Origin: JADLHS01 sp964594985
GTDB lineage: Bacteria; Verrucomicrobiota; Verrucomicrobiia; Limisphaerales; JADLHS01
Length of the DNA stretch: 64,000 nt
Assembly: GCA_964594985.1 (NCBI GenBank)
Contig: CAZQNQ010000001.1
Location: 327,995 to 391,994 of the forward strand
Reading direction: 5' to 3'
Shown here one piece after another: positions 1-7,944 of the stretch (position 1 is its first letter; every line of letters begins with the position of its first letter). The translations under genes and the position numbers were made by a program. Under the pieces are notes generated by a model, which was not told where the DNA came from, searched no databases, and saw nothing but the letters and a program-made list of their open reading frames with translations.

Positions 1-1179
1 GGCAGTGAGGAAACTCCCCCGGCCTTGTCGGTTCTTCAGGCGGCACAACCTCCGCCTGCGACAACAATGCCAGTAGCCATTACAACGCCGTCAACAAAGC
101 CTGAGGTCAACAAAACCGACGCCCCCGACGCGCTGCTCAAAATCGTGCAGCAAGCGATCAAAGCCCAAACCAGCGACATCCATCTCCAGATGCGCGGCGG
201 CGAAGCGGAGGTTTCCTTTCGTCTCGACGGCGTGTTGACCACCATCACCACCCTGCCCGCGCCACTCGCCGAACGCGTCTTGGGTCGCATCAAATTCCTC
301 GCGCGCCTCAAGACCTATCAGGATTCCATGCCCCAAGATGGCCGCATTGAGCGCGCCGAACTCGACAGCCCTTACGACCTCCGCGTCGCCACCTATCCCA
401 CCGTGACCGGCGAAAAAATCGTCATCCGCCTGTTCAACATCGCCACGACGAAAACCATTCGCGAACTTGAAATTCCTGACACGGCAGCGACGGAACTGGA
501 ATCCTTCCTCCGCCAAGCCTCCGGTCTGCTACTGCTCACCGGCCCGGCGGGCAGCGGCAAAACCACCACCATTTACGCGTGTCTGCGCCATCTCTCTGAA
601 CTTGGCGGACGCCACATCATCACGGTTGAAGACCCGGTCGAACAGATTATCCCCGGCATCATGCAGACGGAAATCAACGAAGCCATCGGCCTCGATTTCG
701 CCCGCGCCGCGCGACATCTGTTGCGCCAAGACCCGCAGGTGCTTGTTCTCGGCGAAATCCGCGACGAAGCCACCGCGCAACTTGCCGTCCGCGCCGGGCT
801 CACCGGACATCTCGTCATCTCCACATTGCACGCCGGCTCGTGCCAAGGCGTCTTGGAACGTTTGCTGACTCTCTGCCCCGATCATTCCGCCGTCGCCGCC
901 GCGCTGGAACTCATCGTCAACCAACGCCTCATCCGCCGCCTCTGTCCTGCCTGTGGCGGCAAACAATGCGAGCAATGCTTTCAAACTGGCTATGCTGGCC
1001 GTGTTCCCGTGCTGGAATGGTTACACCTCACTGATGAGCATCGCGCCAAAATTCGTTCCCATTCGATTCAAACCATCCAACCGTATCGCCCGCTGACCGC
1101 TGCCGCGCGTGACCTTTTGCAACAGGGCCGGTCCAACCAACCAGAACTCCAGCGCGTGCTGGGCCAATATGAAAACTGA
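1..1179 (+). CDS. GspE/PilB-type secretion ATPase (5' end outside window)
   Basis: Hexameric ATPase that powers pseudopilus or pilus assembly from the cytoplasmic face of the inner membrane. An N2-type segment with DIHLQ near residue 50 (counted from the TTG at 25) is followed by a Walker A motif, GPAGSGKTTT, near residue 172, and a Walker B/His region LVLGEIRD and STLHAG. A four-cysteine zinc motif, CPACGGKQCEQC, marks GspE/PilB rather than PilT. The frame is open to base 1 with no stop. The first 30 or so residues are Pro/Thr-rich, like the linker after an N1 domain, so I read the gene as truncated by the window edge. TTG 25 or ATG 67 are alternative starts. It overlaps the next gene by 11 bases. 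Confidence 0.93.
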   Translation, partial: GSEETPPALSVLQAAQPPPATTMPVAITTPSTKPEVNKTDAPDALLKIVQQAIKAQTSDIHLQMRGGEAEVSFRLDGVLTTITTLPAPLAERVLGRIKFLARLKTYQDSMPQDGRIERAELDSPYDLRVATYPTVTGEKIVIRLFNIATTKTIRELEIPDTAATELESFLRQASGLLLLTGPAGSGKTTTIYACLRHLSELGGRHIITVEDPVEQIIPGIMQTEINEAIGLDFARAARHLLRQDPQVLVLGEIRDEATAQLAVRAGLTGHLVISTLHAGSCQGVLERLLTLCPDHSAVAAALELIVNQRLIRRLCPACGGKQCEQCFQTGYAGRVPVLEWLHLTDEHRAKIRSHSIQTIQPYRPLTAAARDLLQQGRSNQPELQRVLGQYEN

Positions 1180-2146
1180 CGAATTCGCCTTCTTTAACCA
1201 GCAACTCGCCGCGATGCTGCGCGACGGCATCCCGCTCGAAGGCGCCCTGCAAAAACTTTGCGCCGAGATGCAGGACGATTCGCTGCGCAACGAACTGCAG
1301 TTGCTCGCCGCCGATCTTTCCCGCGGCATGCCGCTCCGCGACGCCGTGAGCCGCCGTCAGTTGCCCGAGTTGTATCAATGCCTGCTCGCGGTCGGCGCGC
1401 AGAGCAACGATCTGCCCGGCGTCCTGACGCTGCTCGCCGATCATTACCAGCGGCGCTACACCCTTTGGACCAAACTCAAAGGCATGCTGGTCTATCCGTT
1501 CATCGTGCTGATCGCTTCGCTGCTCCTGTCGTTGCTGCTGGCTTTCCTGCTCGAAAAACTCGTCTGGCCCGCGATGTCCATGTTGACGCAGCAAATGCCA
1601 CCCGCCATTCACGCTTCCCTCTGGGTGCCGCCGGTCTTGCTTGCCGGGATGTTGATCATCGCCACCATCACCCTCGTCGTTCCCGCCGCACGGCACTTCC
1701 TGCGGTGGCGCGTGCCGTCCTTCCGCGAATCCAGCCTCGCGCAAATCGCCTCCGCGCTCGCCTTGCTCATCCGCAACGGCGTGCCTTTGGATCACGCGTT
1801 GGGACTCGTGGAACGCATGGAGGCCGGCACTCGCGCCGGCGCAGAAATCTCGGAATGGCGCCGCCGCCTCGCCAGCGGCCACGCCAAATTCACCGAGATG
1901 GCCGAGCCGGGCCGCACCTTTCCGCCCTTGTTCATCTGGCTCGTGGCGCATGGCCGCGAAGACCTCGGCGCGGGTTTCCAACGCGCGGCGGATATTTATC
2001 AATCCCGCGCCAATCATCGCGCCGATCTGCTGCTCTACTCCGCGCTGCCCTGCTCGGTGCTGGTGCTCGGCGTGTTGATCGTGATGCAGGTGCAGCCGGT
2101 CTTTTTCTCGCTCACGCAGATGATGAACATGCTCGGCATGGAATAA
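1169..2146 (+). CDS. GspF/PilC-type inner-membrane platform protein 1
   Basis: Polytopic inner-membrane platform protein of the secretion/pilus machine, 325 aa. Two T2SSF-type modules are visible: a cytoplasmic helical bundle (residues about 5-110, with FFNQQLAAMLRDGIPL) then a hydrophobic pair (about 115-190), and a second bundle (about 200-290) then a C-terminal membrane helix. ATG 1169 lies inside the end of the ATPase gene, which suggests translational coupling; it places the first helix at the family's usual position. It is somewhat shorter than a typical GspF of about 400 aa. A second divergent copy follows immediately. Confidence 0.88.
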   Translation: MKTDEFAFFNQQLAAMLRDGIPLEGALQKLCAEMQDDSLRNELQLLAADLSRGMPLRDAVSRRQLPELYQCLLAVGAQSNDLPGVLTLLADHYQRRYTLWTKLKGMLVYPFIVLIASLLLSLLLAFLLEKLVWPAMSMLTQQMPPAIHASLWVPPVLLAGMLIIATITLVVPAARHFLRWRVPSFRESSLAQIASALALLIRNGVPLDHALGLVERMEAGTRAGAEISEWRRRLASGHAKFTEMAEPGRTFPPLFIWLVAHGREDLGAGFQRAADIYQSRANHRADLLLYSALPCSVLVLGVLIVMQVQPVFFSLTQMMNMLGME

Positions 2147-2158
2147 CCGACCCCAGCC

Positions 2159-3304
2159 ATGAACAATTCCGACGACATGGTCCTCCGCATCGTCATCTCG
2201 CTGGCCATCCTCGGCATCTGGGCGCTGGTGCTGGGCGGTGGACTGGCACTGTTGCACTTCCTGCTCTCGCAACCCATGCGCCGCGCCGAACGCGCCCGCA
2301 GCATTCTCGATCTGATCGAAACGGCACTGTGCCGCGGCGAACCGGTCGAACAAACGCTCATCTCCATCTCGCACAGTCGTGATCCCTCGCTCGGCATGCG
2401 ATTTCACCTCTTTGTCGCCTGGTTGGACAAAGGCCTGCGTCTCGATGAAGCTTTCGCCAAAGTGCCCAGTCTGCTGCCAACGCAAGTCGTCGCCATGCTC
2501 AAGGCCGGTGCCCGCGTCGGCGATCTGCAAAAGGTTCTCCCCGCCTGCCGCCAGTTGCTCGCCGACTCCGTCTCCGAGACCCGCAGCGCCTTGAATTATC
2601 TCGTCGTCATCACCTTCGTCGTCTCACCTGCGACCATGATCATCTTCTCTCTGATCGCCGTCACCGTGTTTCCCAAACTAAACGAAGTCGCCTCCGGCAT
2701 GGTCGCGGGTGACTCCACCGCCATCTACTGGCTCATGACAAATCGTGGCTGGTTCGTCGGCACCCAGATTTTCCTCCAACTCGCCATGTGGGCCGCCGCC
2801 TTGTGCTACATCGCCGGCCCGCGCTTCCGCCACTGGCTGCCGGGTTACGATGCCATCAGTTGGAAGCTCCCGTGGCGACGCAAACGGATGCAACGCGATT
2901 TCTCCATCATGCTCGCCACGCTCCTCGACGCGCAGATGCCCGAGCCGGAAGCCATCACGCTCGCCGCCAGTTGCACTGCCAATCAACTTTTTGAAACCCG
3001 CGCCGCCACTGCCGTCACCGCGTTGCAACAAGGCCAGCCGCTGGCTCGCGCCATGGAAGCCCTGGATGACCAGGGCGAATTCCGCTGGCGGCTCACCAAT
3101 GCCGCCCATTCCCGGAACGGCTTTCTCGCCGCACTCGCCGGCTGGCACGACGCGCTCAATGCCAAGGCGTTTCAACAACAGCAGGCCGCCGCCCACACCG
3201 TCTCCACCGCGCTCGTGCTCGTGAACGGTTTATTCGTCGCCATCGTCGTCATCTCGGTGTTCGCGTTTCTCATCTCCATCATCAACGCCGGCTGTCTATG
3301 GTGA
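2159..3304 (+). CDS. GspF/PilC-type inner-membrane platform protein 2
   Basis: Second GspF-like protein, 381 aa, 12 bases after the first. It differs in having an extra N-terminal membrane helix (residues about 8-38) before the first helical bundle, in which ARSILDLIETALCRGEPVEQ parallels the GspF motif. Two further hydrophobic regions (about 150-180 and 200-225) and a C-terminal helix (about 350-378) follow. The two copies are diverged, so this is an old duplication or two specialised subunits. It overlaps the following pseudopilin gene by 7 bases. Confidence 0.82.
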   Translation: MNNSDDMVLRIVISLAILGIWALVLGGGLALLHFLLSQPMRRAERARSILDLIETALCRGEPVEQTLISISHSRDPSLGMRFHLFVAWLDKGLRLDEAFAKVPSLLPTQVVAMLKAGARVGDLQKVLPACRQLLADSVSETRSALNYLVVITFVVSPATMIIFSLIAVTVFPKLNEVASGMVAGDSTAIYWLMTNRGWFVGTQIFLQLAMWAAALCYIAGPRFRHWLPGYDAISWKLPWRRKRMQRDFSIMLATLLDAQMPEPEAITLAASCTANQLFETRAATAVTALQQGQPLARAMEALDDQGEFRWRLTNAAHSRNGFLAALAGWHDALNAKAFQQQQAAAHTVSTALVLVNGLFVAIVVISVFAFLISIINAGCLW

Positions 3305-3681
3305 TTCTCATTCAAAAATCTTCAGCGCGGCGAAGCGCCGGTTTGCTTATGACCGACCTGCTCGTCAGCATCGCGCTGCTTTGCATCGCGATCGTCCCCA
3401 TCGTAATGGGCCTGACGCAGGAACGGCGGGCGTTGCGCGCCAGTTATCAACACGCCATCGCGGCGGAAATCGTGGATGGCGAAATGGAATTGCTCGTCGC
3501 CGGCGAATGGCGCAGTTACTCGAACGGCGTTCATCAACTCACCATGCGCGCCAATGCCGCCACCAACCTTCCGCCGGGCCGCTTTCAACTCACCGTCGCT
3601 TCCAAGCACCTGCGGTTGGAATTGGTGCCGAACCAGAACGGCCAGGGCGGCAGCGTCCGCCGGGAGGTCACGTTGCCATGA
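3298..3681 (+). CDS. GspI-like minor pseudopilin
   Basis: Small protein of 127 aa with a type IV prepilin-like N-terminus. A short basic leader ends in AG, followed by LLMTDLLVSIALLCIAIVPI, so peptidase cleavage after Gly is likely. Residue +5 is Asp rather than the conserved Glu. Its position before two further pilin-like genes matches the GspI-J-K order of type II secretion operons. The start overlaps the upstream gene by 7 bases and its stop forms an ATGA overlap with the next gene. The assignment as I rests on gene order and size, not on a diagnostic motif. Confidence 0.72.
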   Translation: MVILIQKSSARRSAGLLMTDLLVSIALLCIAIVPIVMGLTQERRALRASYQHAIAAEIVDGEMELLVAGEWRSYSNGVHQLTMRANAATNLPPGRFQLTVASKHLRLELVPNQNGQGGSVRREVTLP

Positions 3682-4178
3682 AACTGCGCGCCAAACTCAA
3701 TCCATTCCGCCGCACCCGGGGCATCACGTTGATCGAATGCCTCGTTTACATCGGCGCGCTGGCCGTCGTGTTCGGCATGGGCACGGCCGCTTATCAACGC
3801 TCCCTCGACCACACCATTTCGTTGCGTCGCAACACCGACGACATCACTCAAGCCCTTTCCGCGGGCGAATACTGGCGTGCCGACATCCGGGCCGCGACGC
3901 AGCCGCCCCGCTTTGATGAAGCAAATCAAACCCTCCACATTCCGCAGGCGAAAGGCGAGGTCACCTACAGGTTTTCCGAGGAACAAATTTCCCGCCGGGG
4001 TTCAGCCGATGGGGTGTGGACGGTGATTCTGCCCCGCGTACAACAGTCCGAAATGATCCGCGACGTCCACGCGCAGGTCACCGCCTGGCGCTGGGAACTG
4101 GAACTGCGATCTTATCGCCGCGAAGTGATGATCCGACCGCTGTTCACCTTCACCGCCGCCACAACGAGCCTTCCATGA
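3678..4178 (+). CDS. GspJ-like minor pseudopilin
   Basis: Pilin-like protein of 166 aa. A basic leader (KLNPFRRTRG) precedes ITLIECLVYIGALAVVFGMG, which fits prepilin peptidase cleavage after Gly and keeps Glu at +5. The globular part lacks recognisable motifs but its length and position fit GspJ. The start is the ATG in an ATGA overlap with the preceding gene; the stop overlaps the next gene in the same way, so the genes should be co-translated. Confidence 0.75.
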   Translation: MKLRAKLNPFRRTRGITLIECLVYIGALAVVFGMGTAAYQRSLDHTISLRRNTDDITQALSAGEYWRADIRAATQPPRFDEANQTLHIPQAKGEVTYRFSEEQISRRGSADGVWTVILPRVQQSEMIRDVHAQVTAWRWELELRSYRREVMIRPLFTFTAATTSLP

Positions 4179-4420
4179 AATTGAACCGCCCATCGCAAAA
4201 CTATCGTCGCACCGAGCAAGGCTTCTTCCTAGTCGTGGTGATGTTCATCCTTATGGCTATCATGCTGATCTATCTGGCCGCCAACAGCCGGCGGCTCATC
4301 AACCTCAAGCAAGAGATCCGACTGGTGGAACAAAAACAGGTGCAACGCTTGAATCGCTCCCCCGCCGTCACGACCAACAGCGTTCCGGCTTCCACAGTCG
4401 TTGCCACCAACACCCCATGA
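4175..4420 (+). CDS. Short GspK/PilX-like pseudopilin
   Basis: Protein of 81 aa with a leader RRTEQG followed by the hydrophobic stretch FFLVVVMFILMAIMLIYLAA. The missing Glu at +5 is characteristic of GspK/PilX-type minor pseudopilins, and it sits third in an I-J-K series. True GspK is about 300 aa, so here only the N-terminal helix and a short Thr/Val/Pro-rich tail remain. It could be a reduced K subunit. ATGA overlaps join it to both neighbours. Confidence 0.62.
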   Translation: MKLNRPSQNYRRTEQGFFLVVVMFILMAIMLIYLAANSRRLINLKQEIRLVEQKQVQRLNRSPAVTTNSVPASTVVATNTP

Positions 4421-4707
4421 CGACGACGCCTGAAAGCATGCCCAGGATGGACAAGATCGAATTGATTGAGCGCTCCCTGCGCGCCTTTTTCTTTGGCGTA
4501 CCTGGCCTCCTGCCGTTTCTGGGAATACCCTTTGCCATCATTGCCCTGATGAACAATGCGCACGTCAAACACCGCATTGGCGCGCAATGGAATCCCGCCC
4601 ACCGCTATCTGCTCTGGGGCACGGCCTGCGCCCGCATCGGCATCAGCCTGACCCTCATCATCGCCGTCCTCGGCACTGCCGCGTTGATGCTTAATCTTCT
4701 TACCTGA
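4417..4707 (+). CDS. Small two-helix membrane protein at the end of the secretion operon
   Basis: Protein of 96 aa, unrecognised. Two hydrophobic segments (residues about 25-47, and 66-94) flank a polar stretch with HVKHRIGAQWNPAH. The start overlaps the preceding stop in ATGA, so it belongs to the secretion operon and is probably an inner-membrane accessory. It is the last gene of the operon and is followed by a repeat-filled gap. Confidence 0.6.
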   Translation: MTTTPESMPRMDKIELIERSLRAFFFGVPGLLPFLGIPFAIIALMNNAHVKHRIGAQWNPAHRYLLWGTACARIGISLTLIIAVLGTAALMLNLLT

Positions 4708-5203
4708 TGCCCGGGTTTGACCGGAGCGCGGACGGTCCCCGTCCGCAACGCGCCGCCACCAACAAAAGCATTGCCAACCTTTCGTGTCTTGGACCACGGC
4801 GGGAAGTGAAGCGCCACGCCGCTTTTCGCCCGACTGAAACATCCCATTCAACCCGAACTCCGAAGCTGAAGGGAACCGTAGCACCTTTGCGCCCGTAGGG
4901 CAGGCTTTCCAGCCTGCCGGTGCGGGCGACTTTCCAGTCGCCCGTTTCGCGAAACACCGGACTGGAAAGTCCGGGGTACCGGCAGGCTGGAAAGCCTGCC
5001 CTACAGTTATTGCCGCGCGCCAACTTCGGAGTTCGGGTTCATTTGTTACCGGTCGCCCGCCAGAAAACGCCGTCCCTGCCGCGCTCTGCTGGCGCAGGTC
5101 CGACGCTCTCGCAGTCGTCAAACGCTGCGGGCGGAGACCGCCCGCGCTCCCTTGTTTTTCCACTTTGTTTTCCCGGCTCTTCGCTTAATCTCCGGGCGAC
5201 AAA
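4708..5203. repeat. Repeat-filled intergenic region with nested palindromic element
   Basis: No gene is supported in this 496-base gap. Its core is a nested palindrome. Perfect 26-bp outer arms lie at 4896-4921 and 4978-5003. They enclose two internal hairpins, 4924-4943 and 4957-4973. A further perfect 16-bp pair lies outside at 4850-4865 and 5024-5039. The outer arm core is GGCAGGCTTTCCAGCCTGCC, itself a hairpin. Flanks near 4727-4750 and 5080-5150 carry further short GC-rich palindromes. The plan of outer arms plus two internal hairpins recurs at 29800-29905 and 28321-28470 with different sequence. Confidence 0.9.
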
Positions 5204-6646
5204 ATGGGTCTCAGTTTTTTCAACACACTGGCGCGCTCCGTGCAGGAGTTCGTTCCGCTTGACGCCACTTCCAAAAAAGTCGGCATGTACTGCTGCGGGC
5301 CGACCGTCTATGACTTCGCCCACATCGGCAACTGGCGCACGTTCGTCTTCGGCGACCTCGTCCGGCGCTACCTGACGTTTCGCGGCTACGACGTGAACCA
5401 TGTCATGAACATCACCGACGTGGAGGACAAAATCATCCGCCGCGTCCGCGAAACCAAGACCACCCTGCGCGAATTCACCGGCCAATACGAAACCGCCTTC
5501 TTCGACGACATGAAGGCCCTCGGCTGCCTTCTGCCGAACGTCACGCCCCGCGCCACGGAATACATCGCCGACATCATCGCGCTCATCGAAAAGCTCATCG
5601 CTCGTGGCATCGCCTACAAAGCTGGCGACGGCTCGGTTTATTTCAGCATCGAAAAATATCGCGGCTGTGGCTGCCACTACGGCCAGTTGCAGAAGTTGAA
5701 CTTCGACGAAATGCGCGTCGGCGAACGCGTCGCTTCCGACGAATACGACAAGGAATCCCTCGCCGATTTCGCGCTTTGGAAAGCTTATGTGCCTGAAGAT
5801 GGCGAAGTCACTTGGGACAGCCCGTGGGGCGAAGGCCGGCCCGGCTGGCACATCGAATGTTCCGCCATGAGCATGAAAGTGCTCGGCGAAAGCTTCGATC
5901 TGCACCTCGGCGGCGAGGATTTGAAATTTCCGCATCACGAAGATGAAATCGCCCAGAGCGAAGGCGCGACCGGCAAACCGTTCGTGAAATACTGGCTGCA
6001 CGGCGCGCATCTGCTCGTGGAAGGCAAGAAGATGAGCAAGAGTCTCGGAAACTTTTTCACGCTCCGCGATCTGCTGGCGAAAGGTTTCACCGGACGCGAG
6101 GTTCGCTACCTCCTGCTCTCCGCGCACTATCGCGAGACGTTTAATTTCACGCTGGATGGATTGACCGGAGCCAAGAGCGCGCTCGGTCGCATTGACGAAT
6201 GCGTCGGCAAACTCCGCGAACTCGGAGCGCCGAGCACCGCCTCGGCCAATCTCAAAGCGGGTGAACAGGCCGACACGGCGGTCGGCGCTCCGTCACTCGT
6301 TGCCAACTTCACCGCCGCCCTCGACGACGATCTGAACATCTCCGCCGCGTGGGCCACTGTCTTCGAGTGGGTGCGCGAAACCAACAAGCACATCGCCGAC
6401 AATTCCCTCACCGCCGCCCAAGCCGCCACCGAACTCGCCGCGTGGGACCAGGTGAATTCCGTCCTCGGCATTGGCGCGGTGGCGGAAGCCGAAGCCCCGG
6501 CGGAAATCGTCACGCTGCTCGAAGCCCGGCAGACCGCGCGCCAAGCCAGGGACTTCAAACGCAGCGACCAGATCCGCGACGAGTTGAAAGCCAAAGGCTG
6601 GGTCGTGGAAGATTCGCCCAAAGGACCGAAACTGAAAAAGCTTTAG
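5204..6646 (+). CDS. cysS: Cysteine--tRNA ligase
   Basis: Charges tRNA-Cys with cysteine in the cytoplasm. Class I synthetase hallmarks are present: the zinc cysteine and KIGN-type entry CCGPTVYDFAHIGN (HIGH motif as HIGN, residues about 30-45), the WHIECS zinc segment, and KMSKS near residue 270 followed by LGNFFTLRDLL. The length, 480 aa, is slightly over the usual 460. Residues about 341-363 are encoded by an imperfect palindromic repeat (6224-6291; reads GAPSTASA and returns to VGAPS) between the catalytic core and the C-terminal helical part. ATG 5204 follows the repeat-filled gap. Confidence 0.96.
   Translation: MGLSFFNTLARSVQEFVPLDATSKKVGMYCCGPTVYDFAHIGNWRTFVFGDLVRRYLTFRGYDVNHVMNITDVEDKIIRRVRETKTTLREFTGQYETAFFDDMKALGCLLPNVTPRATEYIADIIALIEKLIARGIAYKAGDGSVYFSIEKYRGCGCHYGQLQKLNFDEMRVGERVASDEYDKESLADFALWKAYVPEDGEVTWDSPWGEGRPGWHIECSAMSMKVLGESFDLHLGGEDLKFPHHEDEIAQSEGATGKPFVKYWLHGAHLLVEGKKMSKSLGNFFTLRDLLAKGFTGREVRYLLLSAHYRETFNFTLDGLTGAKSALGRIDECVGKLRELGAPSTASANLKAGEQADTAVGAPSLVANFTAALDDDLNISAAWATVFEWVRETNKHIADNSLTAAQAATELAAWDQVNSVLGIGAVAEAEAPAEIVTLLEARQTARQARDFKRSDQIRDELKAKGWVVEDSPKGPKLKKL
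6224..6291. repeat. Palindromic element (GAPSTASA family) inside cysS
   Basis: Arms at 6224-6247 and 6268-6291 are inverted copies with 20 of 24 positions matching. The left arm begins GGAGCGCCGAGCACCGCCTC. The same left-arm sequence recurs at 48971 and, diverged, at 14775. It is read through in frame within cysS. Confidence 0.85.
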
Positions 6647-6648
6647 CC

Positions 6649-6765
6649 AACCACGAAACACACGAAAGACACGAAAAATGAACTCCGTTGCTTTTGATTT
6701 TACGGCGACACAAGCAGGCTTTCCTTTCGTGAACCCTTTTCGTGTGTTTCGTGTATTTCGTGGTT
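6649..6765. repeat. Inverted repeat of the ACCACGAAA...TTTCGTGGT family between cysS and tmk
   Basis: Arms at 6649-6677 and 6737-6765 match at 27 of 29 positions. Each arm is built of near-9-bp units (CACGAAACA-like). The right arm abuts the tmk start and would add a spurious FVYFVV peptide if a farther-upstream start were chosen. The same family occurs at 50358-50528 and, as a half element, at 51603-51631. Confidence 0.88.
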
Positions 6766-6771
6766 GCTGAC

Positions 6772-7422
6772 ATGAAGGGACTATTCATCACATTCGAGGG
6801 CAACGAAGGCGCGGGCAAAAGCACGCAGTTGCCGCTCTTGGTCGAACGACTCAAGGACTGGGGCCACACGGTGAAGGTTTTCCGCGAACCCGGCGGCACG
6901 CCCATCGGCGAGGAAATCCGGCACACGCTCAAGCACAGTCACGCCAACACGGCCATGACGAGCGAGGCCGAGTTGCTGCTGATGAACGCCAGTCGCGCCC
7001 AGCTTGTCCGCGAAGTCATCCGCCCCGCTCTCGCGCGCGGCGAGATCATCGTCTGCGACCGCTTCTACGATTCCACCACGGCGTATCAAGGGTACGGTCG
7101 GCAACTCGATTTGCAGACCGTGCAGAACATCATTGATCTCGCCGTCGGCAACACACGGCCCGACCTGACCTTGTTCCTGAAAGTTCCCCAAACAGTCAGC
7201 GAGGACCGGCTGCGTTCGCGCCAAGCCACGCTGCCGTTCATCCGCGACCGCATGGAAGAAGCTGACCGCGCCTTCTTCGAGCGCGTCGCCAAGGGTTACG
7301 ACGCCATCGCCGCCGCGCATCCCGGGCGCATCAAGGTCATCAGCGCCGCCGGCTCGGTGGAGGAAGTGCAGGCCGCCATCTGGCGCGTCGTCGCACCGTT
7401 GGTCGCGACCAGTGGCAGGTAA
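6772..7422 (+). CDS. tmk: Thymidylate kinase (dTMP kinase)
   Basis: Phosphorylates dTMP to dTDP for DNA synthesis. The P-loop is EGNEGAGKSTQ at residues about 8-18, followed by the REPGGTPIGE segment, the substrate-binding DRFYDSTTAYQGYG near residue 93-106, and a C-terminal LID region with RLRSRQ and RDRMEEADRAFF. Length 216 aa is normal. I chose ATG 6772 because upstream sequence in the same frame is a repeat element; the start places the P-loop at the usual distance. Confidence 0.94.
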   Translation: MKGLFITFEGNEGAGKSTQLPLLVERLKDWGHTVKVFREPGGTPIGEEIRHTLKHSHANTAMTSEAELLLMNASRAQLVREVIRPALARGEIIVCDRFYDSTTAYQGYGRQLDLQTVQNIIDLAVGNTRPDLTLFLKVPQTVSEDRLRSRQATLPFIRDRMEEADRAFFERVAKGYDAIAAAHPGRIKVISAAGSVEEVQAAIWRVVAPLVATSGR

Positions 7423-7482
7423 ATTCGCCTGTTGCCGAACGGCGGATTGTGGTTACGTTCTCTCAGACAACCGAAGTGAACC

Positions 7483-7815
7483 ATGATTGACGAAACCATC
7501 AAGCAGATCGAAGCCCGGATTCAGAACGCCGACGCCCTCCCGCCCGAACGCCGCCGCGAGTTGCTGGACCTGCTCGCCAAACTGAAAGCCGAGACCGGCG
7601 AACTCGCCAAGACACACACCGAACAGGCGCAAAGCATCGTGGGCTTCACGCAAGTCAGCACCTACGAAGCGATGCGCATTGAGCAAGACCCGCAGTTGCT
7701 GAATCTCTCGACCGAAGGTTTGCGCAAGTCCGTCGCGGAATTTGAGAAGACCCATCCCAAACTCGCGCAGGTGGTCAACACCATCAGCACCACGCTTTCG
7801 AACAGCGGGATTTGA
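7483..7815 (+). CDS. DUF4404-like small helical protein
   Basis: Protein of 110 aa, predicted soluble and almost wholly helical, starting MIDETIKQIEARIQNADALP, followed by ERRRELLDLLAKLKAE and ending in a conserved-looking FEKTHPKLAQVVNTISTTLS. This pattern recalls DUF4404, a family with no known function. It stands alone between tmk and a palindromic repeat. Confidence 0.65.
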   Translation: MIDETIKQIEARIQNADALPPERRRELLDLLAKLKAETGELAKTHTEQAQSIVGFTQVSTYEAMRIEQDPQLLNLSTEGLRKSVAEFEKTHPKLAQVVNTISTTLSNSGI

Positions 7816-7816
7816 A

Positions 7817-7883
7817 GTAGCCGCCGACGTGAGGAGGCGGAATTTGGATAACAGCATGTCCGCCTCGTTACCTCGGCTGCTAC
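7817..7883. repeat. Inverted repeat of the GTAGCAGCCGACGTGAGGAGG family
   Basis: Arms at 7817-7840 and 7860-7883 match at about 20 of 24 positions, with a 19-base loop. Clear relatives lie at 38438-38462/38586-38607 and a more distant one at 10886-10969. It lies between the convergent DUF4404 and sigma-factor genes. Confidence 0.85.
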
Positions 7884-7944
7884 CAATCCCGGAAACGTTT
7901 CCTTGTCCGCGCACGGTTGCAGCTTTGCGAAGACGGAGAGAGGC

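Noticed and set aside
1028..2530. A 500-codon open frame on the minus strand opposite the GspF genes
   Set aside because: Its protein is His/Gln/Arg-rich with no motif, and it lies antisense to well-supported genes. Such frames are expected in GC-rich DNA. The same applies to long antisense frames at 18473-19750, 23026-24447, 36374-37729, 45252-46076, 53278-54720 and 59270-60604.
4896..5003. Nested palindromes considered as tRNA genes
   Set aside because: The cloverleaf-like fold lacks T-loop and D-loop consensus, and no anticodon arm of proper size is present. No tRNA gene was found in the window.
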